A stretch of DNA of 35,820 bases from Gammaproteobacteria bacterium (GTDB taxonomy: Bacteria; Pseudomonadota; Gammaproteobacteria; Steroidobacterales; Steroidobacteraceae): NCBI GenBank assembly GCA_024642505.1, contig JAHEAZ010000025.1, positions 1-35,820 of the forward strand, written 5' to 3'. Every line of letters begins with the position of its first letter. Position 1 is the stretch's first letter. Shown piece after piece: positions 27,039 to 35,723 of the stretch. Both the position numbers and the translations under genes were made by a program. The notes under the pieces are model-generated. The model did no database searches, had not been told where the DNA came from, and was given only the letters and a program-made list of their open reading frames with translations.

Positions 27039-28247
27039 ATGAACCCGAACCTTGCAAGGCTCAGGCCCTATCCCTTCGAACGTCTCGCCGAGCTGACGCG
27101 TGGGGTGGCGCCGCCAGCCGGGCTGTCGCCGATCCGGCTGACCATCGGTGAGCCACGGCACGCGCCACCGGCATTCGTGCTCGAGCGGCTACGGGATGCC
27201 CTGTCGGGTGTCGGCGTCTACCCGCTGACTGCCGGACAGCACGCTTTGCGCGCCGCCTGTGCCCGCTGGTGCGAGCGTCGCTTCGGTCTCACCAGCGGCG
27301 CGGTAGACCCCGAAACGATGCTGCTGCCGGTCAATGGCACGCGCGAGGCACTGTTCGCGTTCACTCAGGCGGTCATCGACTCCGCAGCCCACCCGCTGGT
27401 GCTGATGCCGAATCCGTTCTATCAGATCTACGAGGGCGCGGCGCTGCTGGCCGGTGCCGAGCCCTGGTACATGACGACCCGTGCCGATACGCACTGGCTG
27501 CCTGATCTCGACTCGGTGCCTGATCAAGTCTGGCGCCGTTGCCAGCTGCTGTTCATCTGCACCCCGGGAAATCCTACCGGAGCAGTCATGGACCTCGACT
27601 ACCTCGGTCGTGTACTCGACCTGGCAGATCGCTACGGTTTCGTGGTCGCCTCGGACGAGTGCTACTCGGAGATCTACGCCGACGAAGGCTCGCCGCCACC
27701 GGGACTGCTCGAGGCCAGCGCCCGCCGTGGTCGTCCGCGTTTCGAACGCTGCCTGGTATTTCACAGCCTGTCGAAGCGCTCCAACCTGCCCGGCCTGCGC
27801 TCGGGATTCGTCGCCGGCGATCCTGCGCTGATCGGCCAGTTCCGCCTGTATCGCACCTATCACGGTTGCGCCATGCCGGAGCACGTCCAGCAGGCAAGCA
27901 TTGCGGCCTGGGGCGACGAGCAGCACGTCATCGCCAATCGCGACTACTACCGCGCCAAGTACGACGCGCTCATGCCGCTGCTCGACGGCGTGCTCGAGGT
28001 GGAGCGCCCGGCCGGTACATTCTACCTGTGGCCGCGCACCCCAACGGACGATGAGTCCTTCACCCGCGATCTGCTGGCGGCCACCAACGTCAGCGTGCTG
28101 CCGGGCTCCTATCTCGGCCGCGACACCGGTTCCGGCAACCCGGCGCAACAGCGGCTGCGGATTTCACTGGTGGCCAGCGTGGAAGAGTGCATCGAGGCGG
28201 CACGACGGATCCGGAATTTCATCGAGGAGCGCGGATGGATCACCTGA
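27039..28247 (+). CDS. dapC: N-succinyldiaminopimelate aminotransferase DapC
   Basis: PLP-dependent class I/II aminotransferase that converts N-succinyl-2-amino-6-ketopimelate to N-succinyl-LL-diaminopimelate, using glutamate, in the succinylase branch of lysine and peptidoglycan precursor synthesis. The 402-residue protein has the TIGEPRH N-terminal segment, the [15 protein letters not shown]-phosphate region, [22 protein letters not shown], the DECYSEIY Asp/Tyr pair and [15 protein letters not shown] with the PLP lysine at residue 246. Immediate linkage to dapD (13-nt overlap) and glnD supports DapC over a general aspartate aminotransferase. E. coli lacks a dedicated dapC and uses ArgD instead, which argues against an enteric host. 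Confidence 0.93.
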   Translation: MNPNLARLRPYPFERLAELTRGVAPPAGLSPIRLTIGEPRHAPPAFVLERLRDALSGVGVYPLTAGQHALRAACARWCERRFGLTSGAVDPETMLLPVNGTREALFAFTQAVIDSAAHPLVLMPNPFYQIYEGAALLAGAEPWYMTTRADTHWLPDLDSVPDQVWRRCQLLFICTPGNPTGAVMDLDYLGRVLDLADRYGFVVASDECYSEIYADEGSPPPGLLEASARRGRPRFERCLVFHSLSKRSNLPGLRSGFVAGDPALIGQFRLYRTYHGCAMPEHVQQASIAAWGDEQHVIANRDYYRAKYDALMPLLDGVLEVERPAGTFYLWPRTPTDDESFTRDLLAATNVSVLPGSYLGRDTGSGNPAQQRLRISLVASVEECIEAARRIRNFIEERGWIT

Positions 28248-29053
28248 AAGCCCTGGTCGAGGACGCCTTCGAGCGCCGTACCGAACTTTCTCCGTCGGAG
28301 GTTCCCCACGACCTGGCGGTCGCCCTCGACGACTGTCTCGACCTGCTCGACTCCGGGCGGGCGCGGGTGGCCGAACCTGCCGGCGACGGCTGGCGTGTCA
28401 ACGAGTGGCTCAAGAAGGCCGTACTGCTGTACTTCCGCACCCACGACAACGTTGTGATCGAGAACGGCTACACCCGCTTCTACGACAAGGTGCCACTCAA
28501 GTACGCCGGAATGAGCCCGGACCGGTTCCGCGACGGCGGGACGCGCGTCGTGCCGCCCGCCATCGCGCGCAAGGGCGCCTACATCGCCCCGAACGTGGTG
28601 CTGATGCCGAGCTACGTCAACATCGGCGCCTACGTCGACGCCGGCAGCATGGTCGACACCTGGGCGACGGTCGGGTCCTGTGCGCAAATCGGACGCAATG
28701 TGCACCTCTCGGGGGGCGTCGGCATTGGAGGTGTGCTGGAGCCCTTGCAGGCGAGCCCGACCATCATCGAGGACGACTGCTTCATAGGGGCCCGTTCGGA
28801 GATCGTCGAAGGAGTGATCGTCGAGCGGGGCGCTGTCATTTCGATGGGCGTCTACATCGGCGCCAGCACCAGGATCTATGACCGGGCCAGCGGCGAGGTG
28901 CACTATGGCCGGGTACCCTCGGGTGCCGTCGTCGTCCCGGGCTCGCTGCCCTCAGCCGACGGCCGCTATTCGCTCTACTGCGCAGTGATCGTCAAGCGTG
29001 TGGATGCGCAGACGCGGGCAAAGACCTCGATCAACGAATTGCTGCGGCTGTAA
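28235..29053 (+). CDS. dapD: Tetrahydrodipicolinate N-succinyltransferase DapD
   Basis: Transfers succinyl from succinyl-CoA to tetrahydrodipicolinate, committing the pathway to the succinylase route that DapC and DapE complete. At 272 residues (E. coli 274) it has the helical N-terminal domain ([16 protein letters not shown]), then left-handed beta-helix hexapeptide repeats (about residues 105-200) with [20 protein letters not shown] and [12 protein letters not shown], and the C-terminal NELLRL. ATG 28235 gives the standard N-terminus and overlaps the end of dapC; an upstream frame to 28187 lies inside dapC. It is the last gene of this plus-strand run and converges on pstB. Confidence 0.97.
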   Translation: MDHLKALVEDAFERRTELSPSEVPHDLAVALDDCLDLLDSGRARVAEPAGDGWRVNEWLKKAVLLYFRTHDNVVIENGYTRFYDKVPLKYAGMSPDRFRDGGTRVVPPAIARKGAYIAPNVVLMPSYVNIGAYVDAGSMVDTWATVGSCAQIGRNVHLSGGVGIGGVLEPLQASPTIIEDDCFIGARSEIVEGVIVERGAVISMGVYIGASTRIYDRASGEVHYGRVPSGAVVVPGSLPSADGRYSLYCAVIVKRVDAQTRAKTSINELLRL

Positions 29054-29160
29054 TGAGAAAGTGATCGAAAAGGTCTCGACACGGCGGCTTCGGGACCGGA
29101 GTCCGCCGCTCGCTCGGACAGACGAAACTCGCTCGTCGGGCAACTCCGGCCCCAGATCGC

Positions 29161-30033
29161 CTAGCCGAACCTGCCGGTAATGTAGTCCTCGGTCAGCTTG
29201 TGTCGGGGATTGGTGAAGATCTGGTCGGTGGATCCCACTTCGATCAGGTCGCCGAGGTGAAAATAAGCGGTGCGCTGCGAGACACGCGCCGCCTGCTGCA
29301 TCGAGTGGGTCACGATGCAGATCGCATAGTTCTGCTGCAGTTCGTCGATCAGGTCCTCGATACGCGCGGTGGCTATCGGATCGAGCGCCGAGCAAGGCTC
29401 GTCCATCAGGATGACTTCAGGATTCACCGCAATCGTCCGCGCAATGCATAGCCGCTGCTGCTGGCCGCCGGAAAGCGCCGTCCCCGGCGCATCGAGCCGG
29501 TCCTTGACCTCTGCCCACAGCCCTGCCCGCTGCAGGCTGGTCTGCACGATTTCGTCCAGCTCGGTCCGATCGCCGGCGAGCCCGTGGATGCGCGGACCGT
29601 AGGCCACGTTTTCGTAAACCGACTTGGGGAAAGGATTCGGCTTCTGAAACACCATGCCAACGCGGGCACGCAGCTGCACCGGGTCCTGGCGCTTGTCATA
29701 GATGTCCTGGCCGTCGAGCGAAATCGAGCCGGTCACCTTGGCCGTCGGAATGGTGTCGTTAAGGCGATTCAGGCAGCGCAGGAAGGTGCTCTTGCCGCAG
29801 CCTGACGGACCGATCATCGAGATCACCTGGTTGTGGGCGATATCAAGATTGACGTCGCGAATGGCGTGCTTGTCGCCGTAGAACACGTTGACACTGCGGC
29901 ATACCAGCACGGGATTTTTCGCCGTAATGTCGCCAACGGTCCTGTGGGCCGACTCGCTTCGATCCAGCTGCACGCCGCCGTCCGGCAAGGACCCGCCAGT
30001 CCTGCGCGCCATATCCGAAGGAACCGTCGCCAT
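29161..30033 (-). CDS. pstB: Phosphate ABC transporter ATP-binding protein PstB
   Basis: ATPase that powers high-affinity phosphate import through PstC/PstA. The core shows every ABC motif: Walker [11 protein letters not shown]-loop [10 protein letters not shown], signature LSGGQQQR, Walker B VILMDEP with the catalytic Glu, and the switch His in THSMQQA. I chose ATG 30033, which has an AGGAG ribosome binding site 8 nt upstream, giving 290 residues; a GTG at 30063 would overlap pstA. About 40 hydrophilic residues precede the core, longer than E. coli PstB (257). It is the last gene of pstC-pstA-pstB; phoU, which follows pstB in E. coli, is elsewhere in the window. Confidence 0.96.
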   Translation of the reverse strand: MATVPSDMARRTGGSLPDGGVQLDRSESAHRTVGDITAKNPVLVCRSVNVFYGDKHAIRDVNLDIAHNQVISMIGPSGCGKSTFLRCLNRLNDTIPTAKVTGSISLDGQDIYDKRQDPVQLRARVGMVFQKPNPFPKSVYENVAYGPRIHGLAGDRTELDEIVQTSLQRAGLWAEVKDRLDAPGTALSGGQQQRLCIARTIAVNPEVILMDEPCSALDPIATARIEDLIDELQQNYAICIVTHSMQQAARVSQRTAYFHLGDLIEVGSTDQIFTNPRHKLTEDYITGRFG

Positions 30034-30059
30034 CGATGAATCTCCTGCCCGCACGTCCG

Positions 30060-31379
30060 TCACCAGCGCCGCTCAAACTTCTGACGCAGGATCACCGCAG
30101 TTGCGTTCATGATCAAGAGGAATCCAAGCAGCACCAGGATTGCTCCCGAGGTGCGCTCGAGGAAGGCCCGTTCCGGGCTGTCCGCCCAGAGGTAGACCTG
30201 CACCGGCAGCACCGTAGCTGGGTCCGTAAATCCGTGGGGAATGTCCACAATGAAGGCCACCATGCCGATCATCAGCAGTGGCGCTGATTCGCCCAGTGCG
30301 CGCGCCATGCCGATAATGGCGCCGGTCAGCATCCCTGGCATTGCCAGCGGGAGTACGTGATGCATGACCGTCTGCACCTCGGAAGCGCCCATGCCCAGCG
30401 CCGCCTCGCGGATCGACGGCGGCACCCCCTTCAGCGCCGCCCGGCTCGCGATGATGATGGTCGGTAGCGTCATCAGCGTCAGCACCAGGCCGCCGACCAG
30501 TGGCGCGGAGCGCGGCAGGCCGAACAGCTGGATGAACACTGCCAGTCCCAGCAGGCCGAAGACGATGGACGGTACCGCCGCGAGGTTGTTGATGTTTACC
30601 TCGATGAAGTCAGTGGCGCGATTCTTGGCTGCGAACTCCTCCAGGTACACGGCGGCCGCGACGCCAATCGGGAACGACAGGAGCAGCGTGAGTGCGAGTG
30701 TCAGGAACGTACCGACCACCGCGCCCCAGACGCCGGCCTGTTCGGGTTCGCGCGAGTCGCCATTGCTGAAGAAGCTGCGGTTGAAGCGTTTTTCCAGTCG
30801 GTCGTCGGCGACCAGCCGGTCGATCCAGCCGAGTTCCTGGTCAGTGAGCCCGCGCACGTCCTCACCAAGTTCACGGTCGATCCGACCCTTCATGTACAGG
30901 TCGACGCGATCATCGGCCAGCACCCACAGGGTCTCCGACTTTCCGACCAGGTCGGGATCGCGGAGCACCCGCTCGCGCAGGTCGAACTGGCCGCCGTCGC
31001 TGGCCAGCCGATACAGGTCGCGCAGGTTGCCGCGGCCCTCGACATCCGGGAACTGCTTGCGCATCGCGGCCTTGATCAGGCCCGAGTAGTCGGCGTTGCC
31101 GATCGTCTCCAGGTCGCCGCTGCCGTCCGGGTCGATGACGTCCGCGGCATAGCTGACGTCAAGCCTGAGGTAACTCTGCTGGAAGACGGTCCAGCCGGTC
31201 GAGATGATGCTCGAGAACAGGAACCCGACGAAACACAGCCCGAGCGCCACCGCCATGATTCCGTAGGCGCGAAAGCGCCGCTCCGCCCGGTAGCGTCGCC
31301 TGAGGCTCTGCTCGACCAGTCGGCGGGTCCGCTGCGCCCTGTTTTCGGCTGCCGCGGGATTCAGAGCCGGATCATTCAT
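30060..31379 (-). CDS. pstA: Phosphate ABC transporter permease PstA, long form
   Basis: Inner-membrane permease subunit of the Pst phosphate importer. At 439 residues it is much longer than E. coli PstA (296). After a basic cytoplasmic start and a first membrane helix (about residues 38-60) there is a hydrophilic, probably periplasmic insert of about 150 residues (about 65-215), corresponding to the N-terminal domain (DUF3333) known in long PstA proteins. The permease domain follows, with five more helices and the EAA-type loop ([15 protein letters not shown]...LP) that contacts PstB. ATG 31379 overlaps the pstC stop by 8 nt. Confidence 0.94.
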   Translation of the reverse strand: MNDPALNPAAAENRAQRTRRLVEQSLRRRYRAERRFRAYGIMAVALGLCFVGFLFSSIISTGWTVFQQSYLRLDVSYAADVIDPDGSGDLETIGNADYSGLIKAAMRKQFPDVEGRGNLRDLYRLASDGGQFDLRERVLRDPDLVGKSETLWVLADDRVDLYMKGRIDRELGEDVRGLTDQELGWIDRLVADDRLEKRFNRSFFSNGDSREPEQAGVWGAVVGTFLTLALTLLLSFPIGVAAAVYLEEFAAKNRATDFIEVNINNLAAVPSIVFGLLGLAVFIQLFGLPRSAPLVGGLVLTLMTLPTIIIASRAALKGVPPSIREAALGMGASEVQTVMHHVLPLAMPGMLTGAIIGMARALGESAPLLMIGMVAFIVDIPHGFTDPATVLPVQVYLWADSPERAFLERTSGAILVLLGFLLIMNATAVILRQKFERRW

Positions 31380-32760
31380 ATTGTTCCCGGTACCTGCGCA
31401 CGACCTGCAGCGCGATGATGTTCAGCGACAATGTCGCCAGGAACAGCACTAGCCCGAGTGCAAACGCGGCCAGCGTCTTTGGGCTGTCAAACTCCTGGTC
31501 GCCGACCAGCAGCGTGACGATCTGGGTGGTTACCGTGGTGACGGCCTCGAGCGGATTCGCCGTCAGGTTGGCACCCAGGCCGGCTGCCATGACTACAATC
31601 ATGGTCTCGCCGATCGCGCGCGAGATTGCCAGCAGCACGCCACCGACGATGCCCGGTAGCGCTGCCGGGAAGACGACCCGGCGAATCGTCTCGGACTGCG
31701 TGGCGCCGAGCCCATAGGAGCCGTCGCGCATCGACTGTGGCACCGCGGTGATCATGTCGTCGGCCAGCGAAGACACGAACGGGATGATCATGATGCCCAT
31801 GACCAGGCCCGCCGCGAGTGCGCTCTCGCTGGCGACCGCGAGGCCGAGTGATTCGCCGGTCTCGCGCAGCAGCGGCCCGACTACGAGAGCGGCAAAGAAG
31901 CCATAGACGACGGTAGGGATCCCGGCGAGCACCTCGAGCATCGGCTTGATGACCGCGCGGACCCGCCGCCTGGCGTACTCGGCGAGATAGATCGCGGCGA
32001 ACAGGCCGACTGGAACCGCCACCAGCATGGCGATACCTGCGATCAGCAGGGTACCGGTGAACAGCGGTACGGCGCCGAAGGCGCCGGAGGAGCCAACCTG
32101 GTCGGCGCGAATCGCCATCTGCGGCGACCACTGCAGCCCGAACAGGAACTCGGTGACCGGCACCTGCCGGAAGAAACGAATCGACTCGAACAGGACGGAG
32201 ATGACAATGCCGATGGTGGTGAAGATCGCGATGGTAGAGCAGCCGATCAGCGCGACGCGCACGATCGTCTCGACGTTGTTGCGAGCCCGTAGCGACGGCG
32301 AGATGCGTAGCCACACGAAGGCGCCGGCAGCAAGCGCCAGACTCAGGCACAGTGCGGCGGCTGCCAGCCCCGACAACGACTGAAGTTCTACGTAGCGAGC
32401 AGCGGCGGCCCGGGCTTCTGGACTGGCCATCTCCGCGGGGATCGCCCCGGCAACCAGGTTGCGAACGTCATTCAGGACCAGCGACAGCTGGTCCGGGGTC
32501 AGCGCCTGAACTTCGGCCGACATGCCGCCAATCACGAGATCGGTGACGATTCGACCGTCGAAGGCATGCCACAGGCCAAGGACCAGCAACGCAGGAATGG
32601 CGCACCACAGCGCGGTCAGCAGCCCGTAATACCCCGGACGTGAATGCAGCTTGCTCGCGCCCTTGAGTCCACCGACCAAAGCCAGCGAGCGCATGCGACC
32701 GGCGCGGTAGGCCACCGCGGCCAGAATCAGCAGGACGAGGACTAACGTGGAAGTTTGCAT
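31372..32760 (-). CDS. pstC: Phosphate ABC transporter permease PstC, long form
   Basis: Partner permease of PstA in the phosphate importer. The 462 residues exceed E. coli PstC (319). The N-terminal part has membrane segments near residues 1-18 and 45-65, a soluble loop (about 70-125) and another helix (about 130-150), consistent with the extra N-terminal domain of long PstC proteins. The permease domain from about residue 165 has six helices and the EAA loop (DGSYGLGATQSETIRRVVFPAALPG) that docks on PstB. It is first in pstC-pstA-pstB and stands behind a PhoB-type promoter. No pstS is adjacent; the phosphate-binding protein must be encoded elsewhere. Confidence 0.94.
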   Translation of the reverse strand: MQTSTLVLVLLILAAVAYRAGRMRSLALVGGLKGASKLHSRPGYYGLLTALWCAIPALLVLGLWHAFDGRIVTDLVIGGMSAEVQALTPDQLSLVLNDVRNLVAGAIPAEMASPEARAAAARYVELQSLSGLAAAALCLSLALAAGAFVWLRISPSLRARNNVETIVRVALIGCSTIAIFTTIGIVISVLFESIRFFRQVPVTEFLFGLQWSPQMAIRADQVGSSGAFGAVPLFTGTLLIAGIAMLVAVPVGLFAAIYLAEYARRRVRAVIKPMLEVLAGIPTVVYGFFAALVVGPLLRETGESLGLAVASESALAAGLVMGIMIIPFVSSLADDMITAVPQSMRDGSYGLGATQSETIRRVVFPAALPGIVGGVLLAISRAIGETMIVVMAAGLGANLTANPLEAVTTVTTQIVTLLVGDQEFDSPKTLAAFALGLVLFLATLSLNIIALQVVRRYREQYE

Positions 32761-32905
32761 CGAGACTTTCTGCGTGCCTCATCAAGTGTCCAGCGCCAGA
32801 ACCGCCTGCGGCTACGCCAGTGTGCAGGCGTTACAAGGCAGCCGGCCGCCGCTGGCGGCGACAAACAACAAACAAGCCTGCCGCTGTCCGCGGCGGCTCC
32901 GCGGA

Positions 32906-32939
32906 CTTATAGGACGCGTATGTTACAGATTCGTTACAG
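32906..32939 (-). promoter_or_regulatory. PhoB-activated promoter of pstCAB (Pho box plus -10)
   Basis: Minus strand: two exact 7-bp direct repeats CTGTAAC (32939-32933 and 32928-32922) separated by 4 nt (GAAT), matching the 11-bp periodicity and CTGTnAn consensus of a Pho box. Ten nt later comes TATAAG (32911-32906), 5 of 6 to the -10 consensus. This is the standard geometry in which PhoB replaces the -35 element. Transcription would start near 32899, giving a leader of about 140 nt before pstC. Confidence 0.88.
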
Positions 32940-32964
32940 ACAGATCCCTCAACCCATTATGTCT

Positions 32965-32993
32965 TTGTAAGTTATAGAGTTACACTCTATCCT
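32965..32993 (+). promoter_or_regulatory. Candidate dapE promoter with an overlapping operator-like inverted repeat
   Basis: Plus strand: TTGTAA (32965-32970), a 17-nt spacer, then TATCCT (32988-32993), each 4 of 6 to consensus. The spacer is filled by the perfect inverted repeat ATAGAGT-TAC-ACTCTAT (32974-32990), which overlaps the -10 and could bind a dimeric regulator. It could equally serve the pstC side. Confidence 0.35.
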
Positions 32994-33131
32994 TAATGTA
33001 AAATAAATAAAGCGCCGGGATGCCTGCTCGTTGCTGCGCGCGGAGCGACTCAACGTACTTGCCGGGGGGGTCTGTGGGCCGTATAACAGGCCGCCATTCG
33101 CCACCGCCCCATCCGAGGAAGCCAGTCCCAC

Positions 33132-34262
33132 ATGTCACGTTCCCTCGACCTCACCAAGGCCATGATCGCGCGTCCGTCGGTCAGCCCAACCGATGGCGGC
33201 TGCCAGGACATGATGATCGAGGCACTCGACGCGCTTGGGTTCACTGTCGAGCGGATGCCCTTCGGCAATGTCGACAACTTCTGGGCAACGCGCAGCGGCG
33301 GCGACGGCCCGGTACTGTGTTTTGCCGGGCACACCGACGTGGTACCGACCGGTCCACTGGAGGAATGGCACTCCGATCCCTTCGAGCCGGTTATCCGCGA
33401 CGGCTACCTGTTCGGCCGAGGCGCCGCCGACATGAAGAGCGGGCTCGCCGCCATGATCACGGCGGTCGAAGGCTTCGTCACGCGCCGGCCCGCCTATCCG
33501 GGGACCATTGCCTTCCTGATCACCAGCGACGAGGAAGGACCTTCAGTTGACGGAACGCGGCGGGTGGTCGAGATCCTGAAGGACCGCAAGCAGCGCATCG
33601 ACTGGTGCCTGGTGGGCGAACCCTCCAGCGACCAGCGTTTCGGCGACACCGTCAAGATCGGCCGCCGTGGATCGCTCTCGGGTCGACTGACCGTACATGG
33701 GGTGCAAGGCCACATCGCCTATCCGCAGCTGGCGGAAAACCCGGTGCACATGCTGGCTCCGGCGCTGGCCGAGCTGGTTGCGCATCAGTGGGATGAAGGC
33801 AACGAGTTCTTCCAGCCAACCTCTTTCCAGGTTTCGAATATCTCGGCCGGCACCGGCGCGCCCAACGTCATTCCCGGCGAACTCATGTTGCGCTTCAACA
33901 TTCGCTGGTCGCCGCAACAGACCCTCGAGGGGCTGCAACAAGCGGTAACGAGCATGCTCGACTGCCATGGCGTGCGCTATTCACTCGGGTGGTTTGTCTC
34001 GGGCCTGCCTTTCTATACGCCCCCTGGAAGGCTGTCGGGCGCAGTGGCGCAGGCGGTGCGCGAGGTCGCAGGCGTGGAGACGCGGCTCACGACCGGCGGA
34101 GGCACCTCGGATGGACGCTTCATCGCGCCGATGGGCGCCCAAGTCGTGGAACTCGGCGTGGTCAACCAGACCATCCACAAGGTCAACGAGTGCGTACGCG
34201 TCGTGGACGTCGATACGCTGGCATTGACCTACGAGCGGGTGCTGGAGCTGTTGCTGGGGTAG
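33132..34262 (+). CDS. dapE: Succinyl-diaminopimelate desuccinylase DapE
   Basis: Di-zinc M20 hydrolase that releases succinate from N-succinyl-LL-diaminopimelate, the step after DapC, giving LL-DAP for lysine and peptidoglycan. At 376 residues it aligns with E. coli DapE (375) almost without gaps: His67 and Asp69 in GHTDVV, Asp100 in [11 protein letters not shown], Glu134 and Glu135 in SDEEGPS, Glu163 in VGEPS and His349 in NQTIHKVNE are all in place. The ATG has a purine-rich GAGGAAG somewhat far upstream (about 10-12 nt). It is transcribed alone, separated from dapC-dapD by the oppositely oriented pst genes, and converges on dsbB. Confidence 0.97.
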   Translation: MSRSLDLTKAMIARPSVSPTDGGCQDMMIEALDALGFTVERMPFGNVDNFWATRSGGDGPVLCFAGHTDVVPTGPLEEWHSDPFEPVIRDGYLFGRGAADMKSGLAAMITAVEGFVTRRPAYPGTIAFLITSDEEGPSVDGTRRVVEILKDRKQRIDWCLVGEPSSDQRFGDTVKIGRRGSLSGRLTVHGVQGHIAYPQLAENPVHMLAPALAELVAHQWDEGNEFFQPTSFQVSNISAGTGAPNVIPGELMLRFNIRWSPQQTLEGLQQAVTSMLDCHGVRYSLGWFVSGLPFYTPPGRLSGAVAQAVREVAGVETRLTTGGGTSDGRFIAPMGAQVVELGVVNQTIHKVNECVRVVDVDTLALTYERVLELLLG

Positions 34263-34300
34263 CAATGACTGCAAAGGGGTCCGACGCCGCTCCGCCGCCT

Positions 34301-34329
34301 GGACTGCCCCCAAAAAGGGACTGTCCCCT
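34301..34329. repeat. Dispersed palindrome between convergent dapE and dsbB
   Basis: AAAAAGGGACTGTCCCCT (34312-34329) is a clear family member, with an A tail on the left as in the right accA/tilS arm. A second, partial direct copy GGACTGCCCC is at 34301-34310. On the minus strand the stem is followed by TTTTT, so after dsbB it might act as a weak intrinsic terminator, although the stem is only 4-5 bp. Confidence 0.65.
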
Positions 34330-34347
34330 GCCATCGAAGGAATGGCG

Positions 34348-34878
34348 TCAGAGCGGGGCCCGACTGCTCCTGGGCAACTTCCAGTTCGCCCACACCCCGG
34401 CGCTGCCCAGGATAGTGACGAATACCAGCACCCAGCCAGGGAATGAAATCCCCAGGAAGCTGAACATGACCTTGGCGCACTCGCCGCCGGCCTTGAAGAC
34501 CTTGATGATCACCTGCATCAGCGGGAACACATCCAGCATGAAAGCGAGATCGGCGCCGCAGCCGGGCACCGTTCCCGGCGGCTGCATCTGGATCCAGACA
34601 TGCCTAGCGGCGGTGGCAGCCGTAATCAGCGCAGCAACGCCAACCAGCACGCCATAGACCCGAGCTCCCCGGTCGTTCGGGTTGTGCACCGCGGCCACCA
34701 GAAACACCAACCCGAGGGCCAGCACTTCGACGCGCTGGAAGATGCACAGGTGGCAAGGCTGGAGCTCTAGCCCGTACTGGGCGAACAGGGCAAACAGGAT
34801 CGCGCCGGCGCAGGCCGCAAACCCAAAGAGATTGACCCGACGACGCTGCAGGTTCTGCAGCAGCAAGAGGGTTTTCAT
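34348..34878 (-). CDS. dsbB: Disulfide bond formation protein DsbB
   Basis: Inner-membrane quinone reductase that reoxidises DsbA, passing electrons from periplasmic thiols to the respiratory chain. The 176-residue protein (E. coli 176) has four transmembrane helices. The first periplasmic loop holds Cys42 and Cys45 (PCHLC) and the second loop holds Cys107 (VPGCGADL) and Cys134 (GECAKV), the two redox pairs of DsbB. The conserved FQR follows the first pair. ATG 34878 overlaps the phoU stop (ATGA), so it appears translationally coupled to phoU, an unusual partner. The last residues (KLPRSSRAPL) are basic and variable. Confidence 0.96.
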   Translation of the reverse strand: MKTLLLLQNLQRRRVNLFGFAACAGAILFALFAQYGLELQPCHLCIFQRVEVLALGLVFLVAAVHNPNDRGARVYGVLVGVAALITAATAARHVWIQMQPPGTVPGCGADLAFMLDVFPLMQVIIKVFKAGGECAKVMFSFLGISFPGWVLVFVTILGSAGVWANWKLPRSSRAPL

Positions 34879-35609
34879 GCGCTGCGATCAGCCGCGGACT
34901 CGCGAATCTGTCTTTCCGCGTCCTCGAGCGACAGGTGCCGGATGTCCTTGCCGTGCACGGTATACACGATGTACTCACAGATGTTCTTGGCGTGGTCGCC
35001 GACTCTCTCCAGCGCGCGCACGATCCACATGATGTCAAGTGCCCGCCGTATGTTGCGCGGGTCTTCCATCATGTGGGTGATGTTCTGTCGCTGGATCGCT
35101 TCGTACTCCTCGTCGACGATCCTGTCTCGCCGTGCGACCGCTATCGCCTCGGCTGCGTCGAGCCGTGCAAAGGAATGTAGCGAGTCGTGGACCATGTCGG
35201 TGACCAGGCGGGCCAGGTGTCGCACCTCGCGGTACTTGTCCGTCGGTTGTTCGGCGGTGGCCAACCTGGAGGCGATGATAGCGACCTTCTCGATCTCATC
35301 GCCGATCCGCTCGAGGTCGGTAATCGTCTTGATGATCGCGACGATGACCCGCAGGTCGGAGGCGGTCGGCTGGCGCATGGCGATGATGCGGCCGCACTCC
35401 TCGTCGATGCTGACCTCCATCTGGTTGACCTGGTGGTCGGCATGGGCGACTTCCTCGCCCAGGCTGCTGTCGCCTTCGACCAGCGCCGTCACGGCGCGCT
35501 GCAGCTGTTGCTCGACGAAGCCACCCATCTGCAGCACGCGTGTGCGCAGCTTCTCGAGGTCCTCGTTGAAGCGACGTGAAATGTGATGACCGAGATCTGC
35601 GGGTTCCAT
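34875..35609 (-). CDS. phoU: Phosphate signalling regulator PhoU
   Basis: Cytosolic protein that links the Pst transporter to PhoR and shuts off the Pho regulon when phosphate is plentiful. The 244 residues (E. coli 241) form two three-helix PhoU repeats, each with the metal-binding signature: LERIGDEIEK in the first and LERVGDHAKN in the second. ATG 35609 is preceded by AGGGA about 7 nt upstream. It is followed by dsbB with a 4-nt overlap, not preceded by pstB as in E. coli. The pstCAB genes lie 2 kb away on the same strand, with dapE in between on the other strand, so phoU must have its own promoter. Confidence 0.96.
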   Translation of the reverse strand: MEPADLGHHISRRFNEDLEKLRTRVLQMGGFVEQQLQRAVTALVEGDSSLGEEVAHADHQVNQMEVSIDEECGRIIAMRQPTASDLRVIVAIIKTITDLERIGDEIEKVAIIASRLATAEQPTDKYREVRHLARLVTDMVHDSLHSFARLDAAEAIAVARRDRIVDEEYEAIQRQNITHMMEDPRNIRRALDIMWIVRALERVGDHAKNICEYIVYTVHGKDIRHLSLEDAERQIRESAADRSA

Positions 35610-35723
35610 GGGCGTCCCTGACGTTCCTTGCCTGCCGGCGGATGATAACTGATGCGCCGTTGGATTCGTGTGACAGCCTGGGAGTTCCCGTCCGGCCTGA
35701 CGGGCGGGCGGGCGCCGCCTCGA

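Larger units (their letters stand above)
32761..33131. other. Divergent pstC-dapE regulatory region
   Basis: This 371-nt gap holds no convincing gene. Left to right: a structured pstC leader with two perfect stems (7-bp CGCCTGC/GCAGGCG, 32803-32830, and 6-bp GCCGCC/GGCGGC, 32845-32859); an 8-bp inverted repeat GTCCGCGG/CCGCGGAC (32886-32906) touching the pstC -10; the PhoB box; an AT-rich block (about 32951-33011) with a perfect 7-bp inverted repeat; and a GC-rich dapE leader. The AT-rich block contrasts strongly with the rest of the window. Confidence 0.7.

Noticed and set aside
25168-27057. 629-codon open frame antisense to glnD
   Set aside because: Its sense-strand partner is a complete GlnD with all catalytic motifs. 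Long antisense frames are expected in GC-rich genes with strong third-position bias, and the translation matches no family I recognise.
29054-29160. Bidirectional terminator between convergent dapD and pstB
   Set aside because: A 6-bp stem CGGCGG/CCGCCG is present, but it has a large imperfect loop and no T run, so it was not called.
32886-32906. 8-bp stem GTCCGCGG/CCGCGGAC as a terminator
   Set aside because: No T tract follows on either strand, and it overlaps the inferred pstC -10 and start, so it is more likely promoter-proximal sequence.
32949-33131. 60-codon minus-strand frame in the pstC-dapE gap
   Set aside because: It starts with GTG without a ribosome binding site, crosses the AT-rich promoter island and has no recognisable features.
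35670-35676. CTGTCAC upstream of phoU as a Pho box
   Set aside because: Only a half-site; the positions 11 bp on either side do not match, and no -10 lies at the required distance.
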